DNA of 21,465 nt from Paracoccaceae bacterium. Lineage in GTDB: Bacteria > Pseudomonadota > Alphaproteobacteria > Rhodobacterales > Rhodobacteraceae. The stretch is taken from contig DAOUQK010000019.1 in the NCBI GenBank assembly GCA_030625695.1, forward strand, positions 1 through 21,465, read 5' to 3'. Each line of letters opens with the position of its first letter. The stretch's first letter is position 1. The notes below the pieces were generated by a model. It was not told the DNA's origin. It saw only the letters and a list, made by a program, of their open reading frames with translations, and did no database searches. Position numbers and translations under genes: made by a program. This document shows, one piece after another, positions 7,317 to 15,388 of the stretch.

Positions 7317-8183
7317 ATGATCTATCAATCGCTAGATGACTTTCTGAATACCGGCAAAGATGCGCTGGCCAAAGGGCCAGTGGCGATGATCTTTGTCGAG
7401 GATGATGTCGAAGTCGATACCACCCTGCGTCACCATCTGCATTGCGGGTTCACATCGGTTCTGGCATTCATGCCGGATGCGTTTTCTCTGGCCGATGATG
7501 TGGCCGGTCAGGTGCATCGCATCGCTTACGACACCGGGATGCCGGGGGCCGTGCCCGAGGCAGTCAATGCCATTATCGCCGCTGCCCCCGGTGTTTGGCT
7601 GTATTACTGCTATAACGCTGAATTCCTGTTCTTTCCGTTCTGCGAAACCCGTAACATCCGGGAAATGCTGACGTTTCATACCGAAGAACGGCGTGATGCC
7701 ATGCTAACCTATGTGATCGACCTTTATGCCGATGATCTGGGCGAATTCCCCAATGCAGTCTCGCTTGACCATGCCTCTCTGGACAAATCAGGGTATTATG
7801 CGCTGGCCCGCAAAGACCCCGCGACGGGCCACCCGCGCGAACGGCAGTTGGATTTTTTCGGCGGGTTGCGCTGGCGGTACGAAGAACATGTCCCGAGCGC
7901 CAGTCGCAAGATTGACCGGATATCATTGTTCAAGGCAGCGCCAGGATTGAAACTGCAAGGCGATAACACTTTTGGTGATCAGGAATACAACACCTATGCC
8001 TGCCCCTGGCATCACAACCTGACGGCGGCGATCTGTTCTTTTCGCACCGCCAAGGCGCTGAAACGCAATCCTGGTTCCAGCTTTGATATCAATTCGTTCC
8101 ACTGGCACAACTCGACCCCGTTTGAATGGCACTCGCGCCAGTTGCTGGACCTGGGGTTGATGGAGCCGGGACAGTGGTTTTAG
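7317..8183 (+). CDS. Conserved protein, possible glycosyltransferase family 2-like
   Basis: Function not established. The frame extends back to ATG at 7254 (309 residues), with ATGs also at 7299 and 7317. The last is preferred because MIYQSLDDFL starts a regular domain and the earlier residues look unstructured; 288 residues result. The opening VAMIFVEDD strand, then a helix ending HHLHCGF and SVLAFMPD, resembles the start of DUF-type family 2 glycosyltransferases (pattern: hH...G...v..), a recollection rather than a proof. Other striking blocks are WLYYCYNAEFLFFPFCETR, KIDRISLFKAAPGL and YNTYACPWHHNLTAAICSFR, then FHWHNSTPFEWHSRQLLDLG. No signal peptide or membrane segment is seen. It diverges from miaB. 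Confidence 0.75.
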   Translation: MIYQSLDDFLNTGKDALAKGPVAMIFVEDDVEVDTTLRHHLHCGFTSVLAFMPDAFSLADDVAGQVHRIAYDTGMPGAVPEAVNAIIAAAPGVWLYYCYNAEFLFFPFCETRNIREMLTFHTEERRDAMLTYVIDLYADDLGEFPNAVSLDHASLDKSGYYALARKDPATGHPRERQLDFFGGLRWRYEEHVPSASRKIDRISLFKAAPGLKLQGDNTFGDQEYNTYACPWHHNLTAAICSFRTAKALKRNPGSSFDINSFHWHNSTPFEWHSRQLLDLGLMEPGQWF

Positions 8184-8273
8184 GGCGTGTCGCGTTAAAC
8201 TGACCATCAGACACCCCACGTTGGCGCAATTACGGGACGATTTCGATATTAATACCAGAGCGCCCGGACACTG

Positions 8274-8400
8274 ACTTATACAGCCATCCGTAGGGTGGGG
8301 TTCTACCCCACCGCCCTCATTGATCGCAAAAAAAAGGTGGGCAAAACTGCCCACCCTACCGGCCAGGGACCGGTCAATCATTGGGCGGATTGGTATAAGT
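8274..8400. repeat. Possible small terminal-inverted-repeat element enclosing the twin hairpin
   Basis: ACTTATAC (8274-8281) and GTATAAGT (8393-8400) are exact 8-base inverted copies bracketing a 127-base segment, with the twin-hairpin repeat in the middle. Size and symmetry would suit a tiny non-autonomous element, but no target-site duplication is evident and eight bases could match by chance. Confidence 0.3.
8290..8359. repeat. Twin-hairpin GTAGGGTGGG repeat
   Basis: Outer arms GTAGGGTGGG (8290-8299) and CCCACCCTAC (8350-8359) are perfect inverted copies. Each arm also begins or ends a smaller hairpin: GGTGGGG/CCCCACC (8294-8300 with 8306-8312) and GGTGGGCA/TGCCCACC (8336-8343 with 8348-8355). 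An A8 run precedes the second hairpin. From memory, GTAGGGTGGGC...GCCCACCCTAC blocks are scattered in many bacterial genomes, so this is probably a REP-like or miniature mobile sequence. Confidence 0.6.
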
Positions 8401-8693
8401 GGCGGTTTCCACATTGGTGACAGAAAATGATCACCAATCTGCACGAACCTAACCAGATGTTGTGGATCGTCTGATTACAACCCATATCCGCCCCAGATAT
8501 TGATGCAAAGGCGCACCAGTATTTGGTCGATCACACCCAAAACCCGGGCTCTGTCGGCCCTGTGGCTTGAGTGGGTCGCCTTTTGGCGGCACAAGTATGA
8601 ACATCAAGAGGCAAGCCGTCTTAATGGGCGGGATCAAGTTGGAACAAAGTCGCGGCACCGTATCGCGCCTGTCCAGTTTGAAGGGATCAAGTA

Positions 8694-9527
8694 GTGTTAG
8701 GACGCATACCAGGTGCTGCGGCACGCGGAATTATGGTGGCCATTCTGGTCGCCTTTCCATCCATGCTTTTGCCGGGCGTGTCCAATACTGCAATCGAAAT
8801 GGGCGCTTTGCTGGCTGTGTTCGCGGCCTTGCTTACCTTTGTCGAGTATAATTCGAATTTCCCCAGTTTTGTCGAATTCCGCGATGCCCCGCCTTTGAAC
8901 CGCATTCGCTTTGTGGCGTTGTTTTTGACGGTGCTTATTCTGACATTGATGGTCAAGCATGCTTATGACCCGACCAATCTGACTGCCTTGCTGTCAGGAT
9001 TTGGCGCGATCATTGGTGATGTGCTGGACTTCCCGTATTCACCGGTGCGTCTGGTGACACTGATGTTGCCCGATTATGCGTCGATCGAATTGATCGCGAT
9101 GTTGCGAAGCGCGGCGGGTGTGTCTTATGTTATCGGGTTGGTTACGATCGCTGCGTTCCTGTTTGCGGTGCATATTATGGGATGGCCAACAAAAAATGGC
9201 GCGTTCAATGTTTGGGTAAATTTGCCTTTGTTTGATCCGACCACGGGCGGCGATGTGGTGTACCGGCTGCAACGGGATGCGCGGATCAACATAATCCTTG
9301 GGTTTTTGTTGCCATTCCTCATTCCGGCTTTGGTCAAGATATATTCGGATTTTGGTGATCCGGTGATGCTGACCAATCCACAGACTCTGATCTGGACAAT
9401 GAGCGCGTGGTCGTTCTTGCCGGCCAGCATGATCATGCGGGGGGTTGCCATGTTGCGTATTGCCGGGTTGATCGAAGACAAAAGGCGTCGGGCTTATGCC
9501 AATGCGCAGGATATGCAGACGGCATGA
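8694..9527 (+). CDS. Conserved inner-membrane protein, six predicted helices
   Basis: No family recognised beyond a general resemblance to uncharacterised roseobacter membrane proteins. The GTG start at 8694 has AAGGGA seven bases upstream, giving 277 residues. Hydrophobic segments lie near 11-29, 33-50, 71-88, 140-163, 197-216 and 232-258, suggesting six helices and no cleaved signal. The loop 165-195 (KNGAFNVWVNLPLFDPTTGGDVVYRLQRD) is long and conserved-looking. The C-terminus is basic and soluble (EDKRRRAYANAQ). Its TGA stop overlaps the ATG of the next gene (ATGA), so it is translationally coupled to the secreted EEP-fold protein. A role together with that protein at the membrane is inferred. 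Confidence 0.8.
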   Translation: MLGRIPGAAARGIMVAILVAFPSMLLPGVSNTAIEMGALLAVFAALLTFVEYNSNFPSFVEFRDAPPLNRIRFVALFLTVLILTLMVKHAYDPTNLTALLSGFGAIIGDVLDFPYSPVRLVTLMLPDYASIELIAMLRSAAGVSYVIGLVTIAAFLFAVHIMGWPTKNGAFNVWVNLPLFDPTTGGDVVYRLQRDARINIILGFLLPFLIPALVKIYSDFGDPVMLTNPQTLIWTMSAWSFLPASMIMRGVAMLRIAGLIEDKRRRAYANAQDMQTA

Positions 9528-10612
9528 CCCTGCTTCGCACCCTGTGTGCGCTGCTGACTTGCCTGACCTGCCTGCCGGTTTTTGCCGAAACCATCCGGAT
9601 CGCCAGCTTTAATACCGAACTTCAACGCGACGGTCCCGGCCTGTTGCTGCGCGATATCCGGCGCGGGGGCGATGCGCAGATCAAGGCGGTGGTTGGTGTT
9701 ATCGTCGGTAATGCCCCGGATATTCTGGCCTTGCAGGGGTTTGACTGGGACTATGACGGGGTGGCGTTGGCGGCGTTTGTTGAAACCCTTGCGCGCGCGG
9801 GTGTGCAGTATCCGTTCCAGTATGCGCCCCGGCCCAACAGCGGCCTGGCCACTGGTCTGGATATGGACGGGGACGGGCGCAAAGGCGGCGCAGGGGATGC
9901 GCAGGGTTACGGCCGGTTCTCCGGTCAGGGCGGGATGGCGGTATTGTCGCGGTTCCCGATCCTAAGCGGGCAGGCGCAAGACCTGAGTGACGTGCTTTGG
10001 CGCGATGTTCCGGGTGCCTTGTTGCCGACGCACGCAGATGGAACACCCTTCCCTTCGCCCGAGGCGCTGGCCATTCAACGTCTGTCCAGCATGGGTCACT
10101 GGATCGTGCCGATCCAATTGCCCGACGACAGCATCCTGTCATTGTTGGTGTTTCAGGCCGGACCACCAGTGTTTGACGGCCCCGAGGACCGCAATGGGCG
10201 GCGTAACCATGACGAGGTAATGCTGTGGCAACAGGTGCTGAACGGAATCTTTGGCCCCGCCCCAACGCGCCGGTTTGTTCTGGCGGGGGGGGCTGACCTT
10301 GACCCCAACGACAGCGATGGTCGGCGCGAGGCAATTCGTGCCCTGCTGGAGGATCGTCGTTTTCAGGATCACCGGCCTGCCAGCGACGGTGCCACGCAAG
10401 CCGGGGATCATGGGCATCAGGGCGACAACAAACTGGACACGGTCGATTGGCCAAAGGTTGGCCGCTTGCGGGTCGATTACGTGCTGCCATCGGCTGATTT
10501 GCAGGTGCAAGGGTCAGGTGTGTTCTGGCCCGCCCCCGGTCAGGACGGGCATGATATGGCCCTAACCGCCAGCCGTCACCGGTTGGTTTGGGTTGATCTG
10601 GCGTTGGACTGA
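9524..10612 (+). CDS. Secreted endonuclease/exonuclease/phosphatase-fold protein
   Basis: Predicted periplasmic or exported protein of the EEP (DNase I-like) superfamily, 362 residues. ATG 9524 overlaps the stop of the membrane-protein gene; the frame itself extends further back. Residues 1-21 are a signal peptide (MTLLRTLCALLTCLTCLPVFA). Family landmarks: IASFN (N30), a YGRFSGQGGMAVLSRFPI strand-loop, GGADLDPNDSDG (the metal/phosphate D-x-N region), RLRVDYVLPS and the final ASRHRLVWVD with the conserved His. The usual catalytic Glu after the LQ motif is Gly here (LALQG, G72). An Asp/Gly-rich loop DMDGDGRKGGAGDAQG could bind calcium. Substrate unknown. The 3' end overlaps the opposite-strand epimerase gene by 51 bases. 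Confidence 0.85.
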   Translation: MTLLRTLCALLTCLTCLPVFAETIRIASFNTELQRDGPGLLLRDIRRGGDAQIKAVVGVIVGNAPDILALQGFDWDYDGVALAAFVETLARAGVQYPFQYAPRPNSGLATGLDMDGDGRKGGAGDAQGYGRFSGQGGMAVLSRFPILSGQAQDLSDVLWRDVPGALLPTHADGTPFPSPEALAIQRLSSMGHWIVPIQLPDDSILSLLVFQAGPPVFDGPEDRNGRRNHDEVMLWQQVLNGIFGPAPTRRFVLAGGADLDPNDSDGRREAIRALLEDRRFQDHRPASDGATQAGDHGHQGDNKLDTVDWPKVGRLRVDYVLPSADLQVQGSGVFWPAPGQDGHDMALTASRHRLVWVDLALD

Positions 10613-11470
10613 GGCCGTTGGCAATGCGCTTGCCAAGGCATCCGGCAGGCGCGTCGCCTTAAAGTCCGGCAGCAGGCTGGCAAACAATGCCCCGTCCAAT
10701 TGGTGCGGTGTGTCCCAGAGATACCGCATTTCCAACAGGCAGGCCCCCATGCGCCAGAACGGGCGCGCCAGTTGCATCGGCAGCCATGACATCTGTTTCA
10801 CCCGTACCTCTGCCCCGGTCAACGTGCTTATCTGTGCTGCAACCTCGGACCCGGAGGCGGTGAAGCCGGGGAACGGGATGTCGGCAAACGCCGGCAATTG
10901 GTCGCGTATCCCGGCCAATTCAACCGCCGCGCGGCAGAGGTCCGGCAGATAGGCCCAGGCGTGGTCAATGTCCGGGGTGCCGGGATAGGTGAATACGCCT
11001 TTGCCCAGGGTTTTCAGCATCACCATATCAAGCCAGTTGCCCGAAGCGCGGGTATCAATGAAATCACCGGCCCGCAAAAGGATGCACCGTACACCCGACC
11101 GGCGATAGGCGGCTTCCATTTCTATCCGGATGCGCCCCAAAGGGTTGGCGGCGTTGTGCGGCGTATTCTGTGACCATGGCCCGGGCGTTTTCGCGCCAAA
11201 CACATAGACGTTGCCGGGGATGATCACCGTGGCACCGCTGGATTTGGCGGCGGCAATCACACTTGCGGTCAGGTCCGGCACCAGTTTCTGCCAGTCGGGA
11301 TAATCCGGGTTCCAGCCGTTGACGATCACATCCGCGCCTTTGGCGGCGATGTTCAGGTCATCGCGGGCACGGTCAAAACGGCGCACAGTCCAGCCGGCTT
11401 TGGTGAATTGTTCGGCGGCGTTGTGGCCAAATCGGCCAGAGGCACCAAGGATCAGGGCAGTTCCAGTCAT
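10562..11470 (-). CDS. NAD(P)-binding Rossmann-fold epimerase/reductase-like protein
   Basis: Cytoplasmic protein of 302 residues in the extended SDR/NmrA-like group. The dinucleotide-binding loop GASGRFG is at 9-15 after a beta strand, with VIVNGWNPDYPDW and VIIPGNVYVFG following. The classical catalytic YxxxK is not visible where expected (LGRIRIEMEAAYRRSG), so it may be an atypical SDR or a sensor. The ATG at 11470 has GGAAA upstream. The gene is divergent from a LysR-type regulator across 102 bases, a common arrangement in which the regulator controls its neighbour. The 3' end overlaps the EEP gene tail to tail. Substrate unknown. Confidence 0.85.
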   Translation of the reverse strand: MTGTALILGASGRFGHNAAEQFTKAGWTVRRFDRARDDLNIAAKGADVIVNGWNPDYPDWQKLVPDLTASVIAAAKSSGATVIIPGNVYVFGAKTPGPWSQNTPHNAANPLGRIRIEMEAAYRRSGVRCILLRAGDFIDTRASGNWLDMVMLKTLGKGVFTYPGTPDIDHAWAYLPDLCRAAVELAGIRDQLPAFADIPFPGFTASGSEVAAQISTLTGAEVRVKQMSWLPMQLARPFWRMGACLLEMRYLWDTPHQLDGALFASLLPDFKATRLPDALASALPTASVQRQINPNQPVTAGG

Positions 11471-11483
11471 AGTGTTTCCTTTC

Positions 11484-11575
11484 GGATGAATATTGCGGTT
11501 CCTGATCCACCTTACCCATTCACGAGTAAACAGGGTATTGCCTAACTTTAAACATCATGTATTCACTAATGAATG
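11484..11575. promoter_or_regulatory. Divergent promoter region with repeated ATTCA sites
   Basis: Between the epimerase-like gene and the LysR gene, the hexamer ATTCAC occurs at 11518-11523 and 11561-11566, the second as part of the palindrome ATTCA-CTAA-TGAAT (11561-11574). An inverted half-site ATGAAT is at 11486-11491. A dyad with T...A ends is a plausible LysR operator. The palindrome overlaps the regulator's start codon, which would suit autorepression. This is inference. Confidence 0.4.
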
Positions 11576-12505
11576 GAAAATGCCGACTGGTCTCTCATCC
11601 AAAGCTTCCTTGCGGTGGCTGAAACAGGTTCATTGTCGGCGGGCGCACGGGCATCGGGGCAAAGCCAGCCAACCCTTGGCCGCCACATTCAGACATTGGA
11701 ACAGACGCTTGGGGCCACGTTGTTTGACCGGCATGCGCGTGGATTAAACCTGAGCGAAACCGGCGAGCAAATGCTGCCCATGGCGCAGGCGATGCGCGAT
11801 GCGATGAACAAGATAACGCTGACAGCGGCGGGGCAATCGCAAGCGTTGGAAGGCACGGTGCGGATCACTGCCAGCCTGTTTGCCTCGCACCATTTGTTGC
11901 CGTCGATACTGGCGCATATCCGCAAGGTGGAACCGGCGATATCGCTGGAGCTGGCCCCTTCAGATACAACCGAGAACCTGCTGTTTCGAGAGGCCGACAT
12001 CGCGGTGCGCATGTACCGGCCTGAGCAGCTTGATGTCGTGACCCGCCATATCGGTGATCTGAGTATGGGTATTTTTGCGGCTAAATCGTATCTGAAACGG
12101 GCTGGTTACCCACAATCCCCTGGCGACATCCAGGCGTTTGATCTGGTTGGGTTTGACCGGAACGACCTGATTCTCCACACCATGAATGCCATGGGCTGGG
12201 CGGTTACGCGCGATGATTTTTGCGTCAGATGCGATAATCAAACCACCTATTGGGAATTGGTGCGCGCGGGCTGTGGCATCGGGTTTTCTCAGACCAGTGT
12301 CGGGCGGGATGATCCAGACGTTGAAGAACTGGATTTTGGTGTGGTTATCCCGACGTTGCCAGTCTGGTTGGCCGCGCATGAAGTCATGCGAGGGACGCCG
12401 CGTATCCGGCGCGTCTGGGATCTGCTGGCGGATGGGTTAAAGCGGGCCGTTGAGGCGCAGGACCCGGCGCGCGGCAGCGGAACCCCGGCGCGCGGCAGCG
12501 GTTGA
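11573..12505 (+). CDS. LysR-family transcriptional regulator
   Basis: DNA-binding regulator of 310 residues. The N-terminal winged helix-turn-helix covers about 8-65 (LIQSFLAVAETGSLSAGARA, QPTLGRHIQTLEQTLGATLF, then RHARGLNLSETG). The effector-binding domain follows at about 92-295, opening GTVRITASLFASHHLLPSIL. ATG 11573 matches the family's usual start (MENADWSLI) although the Shine-Dalgarno is poor. The extreme C-terminus ends in the duplicated heptad PARGSGT/PARGSG, encoded by a 21-base tandem repeat. It likely controls the divergent epimerase-like gene and possibly itself; inducer unknown. The next gene is leuB, on the same strand with a 65-base gap. Confidence 0.92.
   Translation: MENADWSLIQSFLAVAETGSLSAGARASGQSQPTLGRHIQTLEQTLGATLFDRHARGLNLSETGEQMLPMAQAMRDAMNKITLTAAGQSQALEGTVRITASLFASHHLLPSILAHIRKVEPAISLELAPSDTTENLLFREADIAVRMYRPEQLDVVTRHIGDLSMGIFAAKSYLKRAGYPQSPGDIQAFDLVGFDRNDLILHTMNAMGWAVTRDDFCVRCDNQTTYWELVRAGCGIGFSQTSVGRDDPDVEELDFGVVIPTLPVWLAAHEVMRGTPRIRRVWDLLADGLKRAVEAQDPARGSGTPARGSG
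12463..12501 (+). repeat. 21-base-period tandem duplication at the LysR gene 3' end
   Basis: CCCGGCGCGCGGCAGCGG occurs at 12463-12480 and again at 12484-12501, so an in-frame 21-base duplication lengthens the LysR tail by seven residues (PARGSGT). It probably arose by replication slippage and has little functional effect. Confidence 0.85.
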
Positions 12506-12570
12506 CCCTTGAGAGTGTCCAAGATAGGCCCCGGTTGAAACCAGACTTTCCAAATACTCAGGAGACGACC

Positions 12571-13677
12571 ATGTCCAACCCTTCCCTTCTTATACTGCCC
12601 GGCGACGGCATTGGCCCCGAAGTCATGGCCGAAGTCCGCAAGATCATCACATGGATGGGCGACAAGCGGGACCTGACATTTGACGTCAGCGAAGATCTGG
12701 TCGGTGGCTGTGCCTATGACAAGCATGGTGTGCCGCTGCACGACGACACAATGGCGCACGCGCAAGAGGTTGATGCGGTTCTGCTGGGGGCTGTTGGCGG
12801 GCCAAAGTATGACGATCTGGATTTTTCGGTTAAGCCCGAGCGCGGATTGCTGCGGCTGCGCAAAGAAATGGACCTGTTTTCCAACCTGCGCCCGGCCCAG
12901 TGTTTTGATGCGCTTGCGGATTTCTCGTCGCTGAAAAAGGATGTGGTGGCGGGGCTGGATATTGTCATCGTGCGCGAACTGACCTCCGGCGTCTATTTCG
13001 GAGAGCCACGCGGCATCTTCAAAGAGGGCAACGAGCGGGTTGGCGTCAATACACAGCGCTATACCGAAAGCGAAATTGCAAGGGTTGCCCGGTCGGCATT
13101 CGAACTGGCGCGCAAGCGCAACAACAAGGTCTGTTCGATGGAAAAGGCCAATGTGATGGAATCCGGCCAGCTTTGGCGCGACGTTGTCACCGAAATCCAC
13201 GCCGCCGAATACAGCGATGTCGAGCTGAGCCATATGTACGCCGACGCCGGTGCAATGCAGCTGTGCCGCTGGCCCAAGCAGTTTGATGTGATTGTCACCG
13301 ACAATCTGTTTGGCGATATGCTATCGGACATGGCGGCGATGCTGACCGGGTCTTTGGGGATGCTGCCATCTGCGTCGCTGGGCGTGCCGATGGACAATGG
13401 TCGCCCCAAGGCGCTGTACGAACCGGTGCACGGGTCCGCGCCGGACATTGCCGGGCAGGGCAAAGCCAATCCGATCGCTTGTATCCTTAGCTTTGCCATG
13501 GCGCTGCGTTATTCCTTTGATCGCGGGGACGAGGCCGAGCGGATTGAACAGGCGGTGGAAACCGTGCTGGCCGATGGGCTGCGCACCGCTGACTTGCTGG
13601 GCGAAGAGGGTGTGACGCCCGTGTCGACCAGTGAAATGGGCGACGCGATTGTGGCGGCTTTGGACGCCAGCCTCTGA
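12571..13677 (+). CDS. leuB: 3-isopropylmalate dehydrogenase
   Basis: Third step of leucine synthesis: NAD-dependent oxidation and decarboxylation of 3-isopropylmalate. ATG 12571 has AGGAG six bases upstream, giving 368 residues, the usual length; an in-frame TTG at 12502 would overlap the LysR stop and is rejected. Family blocks: LILPGDGIGPEVMAEV at the N-terminus, VGGPKYDDLDFSVKPERGLLRLRKEMDLFSNLRP, VRELTSGVYFGEPRG, VCSMEKANVMES, VTDNLFGDMLSDMAAMLTGSLGMLPSASL (metal and substrate residues) and YEPVHGSAPDIAGQGKANP (NAD site). leuC/leuD are not in the window. Identification secure. Confidence 0.97.
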   Translation: MSNPSLLILPGDGIGPEVMAEVRKIITWMGDKRDLTFDVSEDLVGGCAYDKHGVPLHDDTMAHAQEVDAVLLGAVGGPKYDDLDFSVKPERGLLRLRKEMDLFSNLRPAQCFDALADFSSLKKDVVAGLDIVIVRELTSGVYFGEPRGIFKEGNERVGVNTQRYTESEIARVARSAFELARKRNNKVCSMEKANVMESGQLWRDVVTEIHAAEYSDVELSHMYADAGAMQLCRWPKQFDVIVTDNLFGDMLSDMAAMLTGSLGMLPSASLGVPMDNGRPKALYEPVHGSAPDIAGQGKANPIACILSFAMALRYSFDRGDEAERIEQAVETVLADGLRTADLLGEEGVTPVSTSEMGDAIVAALDASL

Positions 13678-13717
13678 ATTGCAGCTAATCGGGCTTGAGG
13701 GTTGAAATCCTGCATGG

Positions 13718-13746
13718 CAGGCTGGCGCAGGTAGGCGTCCAGCCTG
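13718..13746 (+). terminator. Weak hairpin between leuB and the GMC gene
   Basis: CAGGCTGG (13718-13725) and CCAGCCTG (13739-13746) are perfect 8-base arms with a 13-base loop. No U-tract follows (TTATGGG), so it is at best a pause or processing structure rather than a strong terminator. The GMC start codon is 19 bases downstream. Confidence 0.3.
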
Positions 13747-13765
13747 TTATGGGAGTTTCTACGTC

Positions 13766-15388
13766 ATGTCAGACACATCACCTTTGGCCGATTATGTAAT
13801 TATCGGGTCCGGTTCAGCCGGGTCCGTGCTGGCCTCGCGCCTGTCGGAAAACCCTAAAACCAGCGTCACAGTGATCGAGGCCGGAGGCTGGGACCGGAAC
13901 CCCTGGATGCGAGTGCCGATTGGCTATGCCAAGACGTTCAACAATCCCGCCTGCAACTGGATGTATGAAACTGAGCCGGAGGCGGCGCTCGACAACCGGC
14001 AGATATTCTGGCCCCGGGGCAAGGTATTTGGCGGCACCGGCACGATCAACGGGCTGGTGTATATCCGCGGTCAGGATCAGGATTTTGACGGCTGGAGGGA
14101 TGATTTTGGCTGTACCGGCTGGGGTGCGGATGATCTGCTGCCATACTTTCGCAAAAGCGAGGATTATTACGGCGCTGAGGGCAAATATCACGCCAAAGGC
14201 GGGCCGATTGCCGTCAGCAGGCCCAAGGACCGACTGAAGCTTTGCGATCTGTTGATCGACAGCGCTGTGGCCGCCGGGTTACCACGCAATGATGACTTTA
14301 ATGCCGGGGACCAGTTGGGTGCGGGGTATTACGATCTGACCACCCGCAACGCTGTGCGGTCCAGCCCCGGCAATGAGATGCTGCACCGTGCCCGCAAACG
14401 CCCCAACGTGACGGTACACGTCAAAACGATGGCAATGCGGTTGCTGTTTGATGAAACGGGCAAGAAAGTGATCGGCGTGCTGGCCAATCAGAATGGCCGC
14501 GAGGTTCGGTTTATGGCCCGCAAAGAGGTTCTGATCTGTGCCGGTGCAATCAATTCACCGCAATTGCTGATGCTGTCGGGGATTGGCCCGGGCGCGCATT
14601 TGCAGTCTATGGGGATAGAGGTGCGGCTGGACCAACCCGGGATTGGTCAAAACCTTCAGGACCACATGCAATGTCGACTGATTTTAGAAGCGAAAGGTAT
14701 GCGCACCCAGAATGATGTCTTCCGCAGTCCGCTGGGTCGAATACTAAGTGGTATGAATTATGTGTTCCGCCGCCGGGGCCTGATGACATTTGCGGCCGGT
14801 CAGGCGGGTATTTTCTTTAACTCAAACGCAGATCAAACCCGCCCGGATGGGCAGGTGTTGCAGTTTTCTTATTCCACGCCCAAACCGGGCACGCCCTTGC
14901 ACCCATTTTCTGGATTCACCGTCACTGTCAGCCAGATGCGCCCTGAAAGCCGAGGCAAGATTGCCCTGCATTCGCCAGATTATATGTCGGCCCCGGCCAT
15001 TCGCCCGAACTATCTGAGTACCGACACCGACCGCGCATTTTATGTTGATGCCATCCGTTATGTCCGCAATATCCTGACCCACCAACCGATTGCGGATGCG
15101 ATAAAGCACGAACATATGCCTGGCGCAGCGGTTCAAAGTGATGCCGACCTGCTTAGCTATGCCCGTGCCATAAGTGCATCGATCTTTCATCCATGTGGCA
15201 CTGTGGCGATGGGCGATGGCTTGGACGCGCCTTTGTCCCCTGACCTCAGGTTAAAGGGGATGGACGGGCTTCGCGTGGTCGATGCCTCGGTTTTTCCAAC
15301 GATCACCAGTGGCAATATTAACGCGCCGGTTGTTGCCATGGCCGAAAAAGCGGCTGAGATGATTGCCCGGGATGGCGCACGGGTGTGA
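13766..15388 (+). CDS. GMC-family FAD-dependent oxidoreductase (choline dehydrogenase-like)
   Basis: Flavoprotein of 540 residues that oxidises an alcohol, probably in the cytoplasm (no signal peptide). The FAD-binding loop is IGSGSAGSVLASRL (13-26). The GMC signature PRGKVFGGTGTINGLVYIRG spans 83-102. The second signature region reads GAINSPQLLMLSGIGPG. The catalytic pair is H475 (SIFHPCGT) and N519 (TSGNINAP). Choline and many other alcohols are handled by close relatives, so the substrate cannot be assigned. The GTG of the following 77-residue frame overlaps its TGA stop (GTGA), coupling it to the adenylation-carrier-SGNH gene; a role in preparing or modifying that protein's substrate is inferred from position only. 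Confidence 0.93.
   Translation: MSDTSPLADYVIIGSGSAGSVLASRLSENPKTSVTVIEAGGWDRNPWMRVPIGYAKTFNNPACNWMYETEPEAALDNRQIFWPRGKVFGGTGTINGLVYIRGQDQDFDGWRDDFGCTGWGADDLLPYFRKSEDYYGAEGKYHAKGGPIAVSRPKDRLKLCDLLIDSAVAAGLPRNDDFNAGDQLGAGYYDLTTRNAVRSSPGNEMLHRARKRPNVTVHVKTMAMRLLFDETGKKVIGVLANQNGREVRFMARKEVLICAGAINSPQLLMLSGIGPGAHLQSMGIEVRLDQPGIGQNLQDHMQCRLILEAKGMRTQNDVFRSPLGRILSGMNYVFRRRGLMTFAAGQAGIFFNSNADQTRPDGQVLQFSYSTPKPGTPLHPFSGFTVTVSQMRPESRGKIALHSPDYMSAPAIRPNYLSTDTDRAFYVDAIRYVRNILTHQPIADAIKHEHMPGAAVQSDADLLSYARAISASIFHPCGTVAMGDGLDAPLSPDLRLKGMDGLRVVDASVFPTITSGNINAPVVAMAEKAAEMIARDGARV

Larger units (their letters stand above)
8184..8693. other. 510-base gene-free stretch with nested inverted repeats
   Basis: No convincing coding frame on either strand: a 64-codon frame (8500-8694) and an antisense frame (8449-8724) show no recognisable protein. 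The left half contains the twin-hairpin element and flanking inverted repeats listed separately, plus a hairpin ATTGGTGA (8413-8420) / TCACCAAT (8431-8438). The right half (8440-8693) is featureless apart from a weak promoter-like TTGGAA (8639-8644), 16 bases, TATCGC (8661-8666) ahead of the membrane-protein gene. Confidence 0.6.

Noticed and set aside
8500..8694. 64-codon frame ahead of the membrane-protein gene
   Set aside because: No good ribosome site, odd composition and no recognisable motif; treated as non-coding.
12289..13233. 314-codon antisense frame over leuB
   Set aside because: It crosses the LysR-leuB boundary and has no protein-like character; leuB is certain on the other strand.
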